Assembly: GCF_016863395.1 (NCBI RefSeq)
Contig: NZ_BOOU01000024.1
Location: 62,001 to 126,000, forward strand
Direction: 5' to 3'
DNA: 64,000 bases
Source: Sphaerisporangium rufum
Lineage (GTDB): Bacteria; Actinomycetota; Actinomycetes; Streptosporangiales; Streptosporangiaceae
Numbering within the stretch: the stretch's first letter is position 1; each line of letters opens with the position of its first letter. Shown here piece after piece: positions 59,989-64,000 of this stretch. The notes beneath the pieces were generated by a model that saw nothing but the letters and a program-made list of their open reading frames with translations, had not been told where the DNA came from and made no database searches. Both the position numbers and the translations under genes were made by a program.

Positions 59989-60070
59989 AGGGACTTCCGG
60001 CCCTGCCCGCCCGGCCGTTCGCCACCTCCCCCGGCCGGGTGATCGGCCAGGGTGAGGACCTTCGGCCCTA
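59989..60070. promoter_or_regulatory. Two DosR/DevR-like boxes
   Basis: AGGGACTTCCGGCCCT (59989-60004) and GAGGACCTTCGGCCCTA (60054-60070) resemble the DosR box GGGACTTTNGTCCC as it is degenerated in nature (GGGACNTTCGGCCCT). They lie in the divergent promoter between the coiled-coil/kinase-fusion operon and the Hrp1-like CBS gene. Confidence 0.55.
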
Positions 60071-60136
60071 CCTGGCCCGCCGGCGCCGTGCGCACGGTGA
60101 AGGAACCGAGACCGTTCGGGGGAGGGGAGTCCGATC

Positions 60137-60556
60137 GTGACCAGTGCACGGGACATCATGCACCCCGGCGTCAAGTGCGTCGGAGAACACGAGACCCTGG
60201 ACCGGGCCGCGCGGATGATGCGCGAGCTGGACGTCGGGGCGTTGCCGGTGTGCGGCGAGGACGACCGGCTGCACGGCATCATCACCGACCGGGACATCGT
60301 CTGCAAGTGCATCGCCGAGGGCGGCGACCCGCGGCGGACGACCGCCGGGCAGCTGGCGCAGGGCACGCCGGTCACCGTGGAGGCGGACGTCGAGATCGAC
60401 GAGGTGCTGCGGATGATGGAGGGCCACCGCGTCCGCCGGATGCCGGTGCTGGAGAACCGCCGGCTGGTCGGCATGATCAGCGAGGCGGACCTGGCCCGGA
60501 GCCTGCCGGAGGAGCGGGTCGGGCACTTCGTGGAGATGATCTGCGCGAGCCCGTGA
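60137..60556 (+). CDS. CBS-pair protein, Hrp1-like
   Basis: The 139-residue protein consists of two CBS domains (about 5-62 and 70-130) and nothing else, like M. tuberculosis Hrp1 (Rv2626c), a DosR-regulon protein. Signatures are MHPGVKCVGEHETLDRAARM, GIITDRDIV and RRMPVLENRRLVGMISEADL. CBS pairs bind adenine nucleotides. The GTG start has GGGGAG nine bases upstream. The PRPP synthetase gene follows after 37 bp on the same strand. Confidence 0.88.
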   Translation: MTSARDIMHPGVKCVGEHETLDRAARMMRELDVGALPVCGEDDRLHGIITDRDIVCKCIAEGGDPRRTTAGQLAQGTPVTVEADVEIDEVLRMMEGHRVRRMPVLENRRLVGMISEADLARSLPEERVGHFVEMICASP

Positions 60557-60593
60557 CCGGGCCGGCGGCCGGCACCGTCCCGGCGGCGCGGGG

Positions 60594-61571
60594 ATGACCC
60601 TGCGGATCGTCGCCGGGACCGCGGCCCGCGCCCTGGCCGGCCGGGTCGCCGCGGCGCTCGGCGCCGGCCCCGCCGAGCCGGCGGTGCGGCGGTTTCCCGA
60701 CGGCGAGTTGCGGCCCGCCGTCGGCGGGGTGCGCGGCGCGGACGTCTACGTCCTGCAGTCCACCGGGCCGCCGGTGAACGAGCACGTCGTCGAACTGCTG
60801 CTCCTGCTGGACGCCTGCCGGCGGGCCGGCGCCGGGCGGATCACCGCCGTCGTCCCCTACTTCGGGTACGCGCGGCAGGACCGCCGTACCCGGCCGGGGG
60901 AGGCGATCGGCTCTCAGGTGGTCGCCGGCGCGCTGGCCGGGGCCGGTGCGCAGCGGCTGGTCGTGGTGGATCCGCACACGCCCGGCCTGGAGGCGGCGTG
61001 CCCGGTGCCGACCGAGATGATCACCGCGGTCCCGGTGCTGGCCGCCGCGCTCGGCGAGCGGCTGCCCGGCGACGCGGTGGTCGTGGCCCCCGACCTCGGC
61101 GCGGTCAAGCTCGCCGAGCACTACGCCACCTCGCTCGGCCGGCCGGTGGCCGTGGTACGCAAGACCAGGCTGACCGGCACCAGCGTCGTCGCCGAGGAAC
61201 TCGTGGGCGATGTGCGCGACCGCCCGGCCGTCATGGTGGACGACATGATCAGCACCGGCGGCACCATCGAGGCGGCGGTCAACGTGCTCCGCTCCTACGG
61301 TGCTCGGCCCGGCGTCGTGGTGGCCGCCGTGCACGGCGTGTTCGCCGGACCGGCCGCCGGCCGGCTGGCGGGATGCGCGCTCGGCGGCCTGCTGGTCACC
61401 GACAGCGTCGCCCAGATGGATGTCGCGTCGTCAGGCATCACATCGTCAGGCGCCGCGCCGATCGGCGGCCCGCCGCCGGCCGAGGTGCTGTCCATCGCGC
61501 CGCTGCTCGCCGACGCCATCGGGCGCCTGCACGGCGACCGGCCGCTGGACGACCTGCTCATGCGCGCCTGA
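60594..61571 (+). CDS. prs: Ribose-phosphate pyrophosphokinase paralogue
   Basis: The 325-residue protein has RRFPDGELRPAV, the flexible-loop region YFGYARQDRRTRPGEAIGSQ, VVVDPHTPG and the PRPP-binding signature VMVDDMISTGGTIEAAVN. It makes PRPP from ribose-5-phosphate and ATP. It is probably a second copy beside a housekeeping Prs, given the stress-type neighbours; the loop and PRPP motifs look intact. It probably shares a transcript with the CBS gene. Confidence 0.85.
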   Translation: MTLRIVAGTAARALAGRVAAALGAGPAEPAVRRFPDGELRPAVGGVRGADVYVLQSTGPPVNEHVVELLLLLDACRRAGAGRITAVVPYFGYARQDRRTRPGEAIGSQVVAGALAGAGAQRLVVVDPHTPGLEAACPVPTEMITAVPVLAAALGERLPGDAVVVAPDLGAVKLAEHYATSLGRPVAVVRKTRLTGTSVVAEELVGDVRDRPAVMVDDMISTGGTIEAAVNVLRSYGARPGVVVAAVHGVFAGPAAGRLAGCALGGLLVTDSVAQMDVASSGITSSGAAPIGGPPPAEVLSIAPLLADAIGRLHGDRPLDDLLMRA

Positions 61572-61792
61572 CCGGCCACATCCGGCGGACCGTTCACCGG
61601 CGGCTGCGCCGGCGGTCCACGCCGGCCGTGCCGGCGCCTGACCGGCCAAGCCCGGCCGCTGGACCTTCCTGCTCACGCGTACACCCACCGGCGGGCCGTT
61701 CCCGGCCGGTGGGCATGGGAAGGCACCTGTTCCCGGGCGGCCGGCGGTCGCCGGCGGGCGGCTCCACCACCCGGCCCGGGCGCTGCCCGGTT

Positions 61793-62002
61793 TCAGGAGC
61801 TCTTGGCCGGTACGTCCTGGTGGTGCTCGACGCGGGCGTCCGGACCGGGGAACACCATGGTCGGGTGTTCCTGGTCCAGCCAGCGCACGTCGTAGGGCGG
61901 CGAGCCGTCCGCGTGGTGCAGGCCGACGATGATCCCGATGCGGCGCGGCTTGCCGAGCTGCGCGCTCTCCAGGACCAGCCGGTCCCCGACCTTGGCCTTC
62001 AT
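61793..62002 (-). CDS. DUF1918 protein
   Basis: The 69-residue protein begins MKAKVGDRLVLESAQLGKPR and contains PPYDVRWLDQEHPTMVFPGP, the SH3-like DUF1918 pattern found in actinobacteria. The function is unknown; members often sit among universal-stress and dormancy genes. The ATG at 62002 is preceded by GGGGGAGA on the minus strand. It is divergent from the second CBS gene. Confidence 0.88.
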   Translation of the reverse strand: MKAKVGDRLVLESAQLGKPRRIGIIVGLHHADGSPPYDVRWLDQEHPTMVFPGPDARVEHHQDVPAKSS

Positions 62003-62098
62003 GGCATCTCCCCCTCGGCGATCCGGGCCCGGTGGGCCCGCCTTCCGATCCTGCGCCGGTCCCCCCGGGGCGTCCACCCGCGGTCGTCCCTGGTCGCC

Positions 62099-62111
62099 GG
62101 GACCAAAGTCC
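62099..62111. promoter_or_regulatory. DosR/DevR-like box
   Basis: GGGACCAAAGTCC is a close match to the DosR palindrome GGGACTWWAGTCCC. It sits about 100 bp before the DUF1918 start on one side and about 135 bp before the CBS gene start on the other. Confidence 0.5.
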
Positions 62112-62246
62112 TTCCCGCCCGGTACGCGCCGGGGCGGAGGTCCCGCCGCCCGGTGACGTTCGGCTCGTGCGGCGCCCGGCCGGCGGTAGTGGGATGGAAG
62201 GGCAGGACGGCTCCGGCACCGCCACGCCGGGCACCGAGGAGGGGCC

Positions 62247-62732
62247 ATGGACACCGAGACCCTGACCGCGGCCGACGTGATGAGCCGGGTGATCGTCACC
62301 GTCGGTCCCGAGGAGTCCCCGCTGATGGCCTGGGAGCTGATGCGGCGCGGCGGCGTGCACCACCTGCCCGTGGTCGACGCCGCCTGCCGGGTCCTCGGGG
62401 TGATCCGGCGCGAGGAGATCGCCGAGCATTGGTCCGGCGGGCCCGCCGAGCAGTCCGCCGGCGCGGTCGGCCGGCTGGTGGCCGGCCGCCGGTGCCCGCA
62501 CGCGTCCCCCGAGACCAGCCTGGCCGCGGTCGCCGGGGCCATGCTCGACTGCGGGATGGACGTGGTGCCGGTCATCGGGGCGTCCGGCGGCCTGGAGGGG
62601 CTGGTCACCGCCACCGATGTGCTGCGCGCGGTGGCCGGGCGCAGCGTACCCGCCCCCGGCGCCACCGAGGTGGTGGCCGGACTCTTCCACCTGGAACCGG
62701 TGCTGCCGCCCGAGCGCCGGGACGGATCCTGA
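62247..62732 (+). CDS. CBS-pair protein
   Basis: The 161-residue protein has two CBS domains (about 8-60 and 75-130), with VMSRVIVTVGPEESPLMAWE and GGLEGLVTATDVLRA, and a short C-terminal extension. It should bind adenine nucleotides and act as a regulatory module. GGAGGGG precedes the ATG. The nitroreductase gene follows after 22 bp, suggesting an operon. Confidence 0.88.
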   Translation: MDTETLTAADVMSRVIVTVGPEESPLMAWELMRRGGVHHLPVVDAACRVLGVIRREEIAEHWSGGPAEQSAGAVGRLVAGRRCPHASPETSLAAVAGAMLDCGMDVVPVIGASGGLEGLVTATDVLRAVAGRSVPAPGATEVVAGLFHLEPVLPPERRDGS

Positions 62733-62754
62733 AGACGGGCCGGGAGGATCGGCG

Positions 62755-63756
62755 ATGAGCACGCGGACCAGCGAAGAGATCCAGTACGCGGTGCGCGCCG
62801 CGGTCGAGGCGGCGGTACGCGCGCCCTCGGTGCACAACACCCAGCCCTGGTCGTTCGGCACCCAGGGCGAGGAGATCATCCTGCGCGGCGACGCCGAACG
62901 CATGCTGCCGACCGGCGACCCGGCCGGGCGCGAGCTGCTGATCAGCTGCGGCGCGGCCCTGTGCAACCTGCGGCTCACCGCGCTGGCTCTCGGCTACCGG
63001 CCGGTCACCCGGGTGCTGCCGGACCCGGACCGGCCCTCGGTGCTGGCCACCGTGCGGCTCGGCGACGCCGTCGGCCGCGACGAGCACATCATGCTGCTGC
63101 ACGCGGAGATCGAGCGGCGCCACACCCACCGCGCCGACTTCGCCGATCTGGAGCTGCCGCGCCCGTTCGTGGACGCGCTGAGCCGGGAGGCCGCGGCGGA
63201 AGGCGCCCGGCTCACCCCGGTGCGCGCCGAGCCGGCCGTCCGGACGCTGGCCGCCCTCACCCGGGCAGCCCAGGAGGTGCAGGCGCAGGACACCGCGTTC
63301 TCGCTGGAACTGCTGCGCTGGTCGCGGGCGCCGGAGAGCACCCGGCCGGACGGCGTGCCCGCCGGCGCCTACCCGGCCCGGCCGGCCGGCGCGCCCGCCG
63401 AGGACTTCGCCCGGCGCGACTACGCCCGCGGGCGCCCCTGGGGCTACCGGCGCGACTCGGTCGGTGCCGCCGACGATTCGCCGGGTGTCGTCACCTTGCT
63501 CACCACGCCGGGCGACTCCCGCGAGAACTGGATCACCGCGGGCTGCGGCCTGCAGCGGGCCCTGCTGTTCGCCTCCGCCTACGGCGTCAGCGCCGCCTTC
63601 CACACCCAGCCGCTGGAGTTCTTCCACCTGCGCGAGTTCATCCGCCAGGAGCTGTGCTCCGGCGAGCCCCCGCAGATGATCGTCCGCTTCGGCGTCACCC
63701 CCGACCGCCCCGCCACCCCCCGCCGCCCCCTCACCGAGGTCTTCCCACTGGACTGA
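62755..63756 (+). CDS. Acg-like nitroreductase-family protein
   Basis: The 333-residue protein matches the Acg family (M. tuberculosis Rv2032, a DosR-regulon protein): AVRAAVEAAVRAPSVHNTQP at the N-terminus, FSLELLRWSRAPE in the middle and a nitroreductase-type FMN fold at the end with GLQRALLFASAYGVSAAFHT. Acg proteins bind FMN but lack normal reductase activity and may store the cofactor. GGGAGGAT precedes the ATG. Confidence 0.85.
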   Translation: MSTRTSEEIQYAVRAAVEAAVRAPSVHNTQPWSFGTQGEEIILRGDAERMLPTGDPAGRELLISCGAALCNLRLTALALGYRPVTRVLPDPDRPSVLATVRLGDAVGRDEHIMLLHAEIERRHTHRADFADLELPRPFVDALSREAAAEGARLTPVRAEPAVRTLAALTRAAQEVQAQDTAFSLELLRWSRAPESTRPDGVPAGAYPARPAGAPAEDFARRDYARGRPWGYRRDSVGAADDSPGVVTLLTTPGDSRENWITAGCGLQRALLFASAYGVSAAFHTQPLEFFHLREFIRQELCSGEPPQMIVRFGVTPDRPATPRRPLTEVFPLD

Positions 63757-63780
63757 CACCCAGGGCTCTGAGCCGCGCGG

Positions 63781-64000
63781 TCAAGGACGGTAGCCGATGT
63801 GGTGGAGCAGGAGGCGTAGCCGGGCGGCGATCCGGGCCGCGTCCTGCTCGGGCTCGAGTAGGACCGAGCCGATGGAGCCGGCCAGCACGTCCTGGACGGC
63901 GGCGGGGTCGGTGCCGGGCGGGAAGTGGCCGGCGTCGACGGCCTGCCGCGCCGTCTCGGCCAGCGCGTCCAGCCGGGGCCGCAGGTGGCGCCGGGTGTAA
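63781..64000 (-). CDS. TetR-family regulator, C-terminal part
   Basis: Only the last 72 codons are present; the gene continues past the right edge. They encode YTRRHLRPRLDALAETARQA, then DAGHFPPGTDPAAVQDVLAG and end RLLLHHIGYRP. The helical pattern matches TetR C-terminal dimerisation domains (TetR_C_16-like). The DNA-binding N-terminus is not seen. Confidence 0.7.
   Translation of the reverse strand, partial: YTRRHLRPRLDALAETARQAVDAGHFPPGTDPAAVQDVLAGSIGSVLLEPEQDAARIAARLRLLLHHIGYRP

Overview
The window is very GC-rich DNA with actinobacterial gene content (paired XRE/DUF397 genes, DUF574-type methyltransferase, SSI-type protease inhibitor, many LacI, TetR and two-component genes, secreted plant-polysaccharide hydrolases with CBM2 domains). 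A filamentous actinomycete, possibly from the Streptosporangiales, fits best; the genus cannot be set from this sequence.

Layout. About 1-13,000 is a housekeeping and stress-type stretch: small membrane proteins, a NarL/MacS-like two-component pair, an SDR oxidoreductase, a GT4 glycosyltransferase, a BON plus metallophosphoesterase pair, DUF1360 and DUF6328 membrane proteins, and a PRC-barrel protein. About 13,369-17,778 holds a GNAT/MFS pair, poorly conserved small genes, a decayed stand-alone CRISPR repeat and a DUF433 protein.

About 17,935-38,819 is a defence and accessory region. A complete type I-B CRISPR-Cas operon (cas6-cas8b-cas7-cas5-cas3-cas4-cas1-cas2, 19,810-27,799) is flanked by two arrays that both read outward. 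Two further arrays of the same repeat family lie at 31.6 kb (cut off after one spacer by an IS256-type element) and 38.2 kb. All four leaders share a palindromic core 52-53 bp from the first repeat. Between arrays 3 and 4 is a mosaic of insertion-sequence wreckage (IS256, IS5, TnpB and IS701 types). Inside it is an intact two-gene operon of markedly lower GC: a minimal CRISPR polymerase (mCpol) cyclic-nucleotide synthase (33,751-34,137) followed by a CARF-like sensor with two C-terminal membrane helices (34,137-34,886). This is a stand-alone Panoptes-like or mCpol-CARF nucleotide-signalling defence module and is the most interesting item here.

About 39,117-56,337 is a plant-polysaccharide region: two secreted pectate lyases (CBM2-PL1 and ricin-lectin-PL1), a GH9-CBM2 endoglucanase divergent from a LacI regulator, and a second LacI regulator divergent from an MFS-GH3 operon, with two perfect 16-bp palindromes in tandem in the control region. 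Between them are a methyltransferase, an unrecognised three-gene operon led by a membrane-anchored GTPase, an SSI-type inhibitor with an unusual Glu at the inferred P1 position, and a lytic transglycosylase-like lipoprotein.

About 56,890-64,000 ends with a dormancy or hypoxia-type cluster. It has an APH/ATPase fusion like the mycobacterial DosR-regulon protein Rv2004c, two CBS-pair proteins (Hrp1-like), a PRPP synthetase paralogue, a DUF1918 protein and an Acg-like nitroreductase, with DosR/DevR-like palindromes in the intergenic regions. A TetR C-terminus runs off the right edge.
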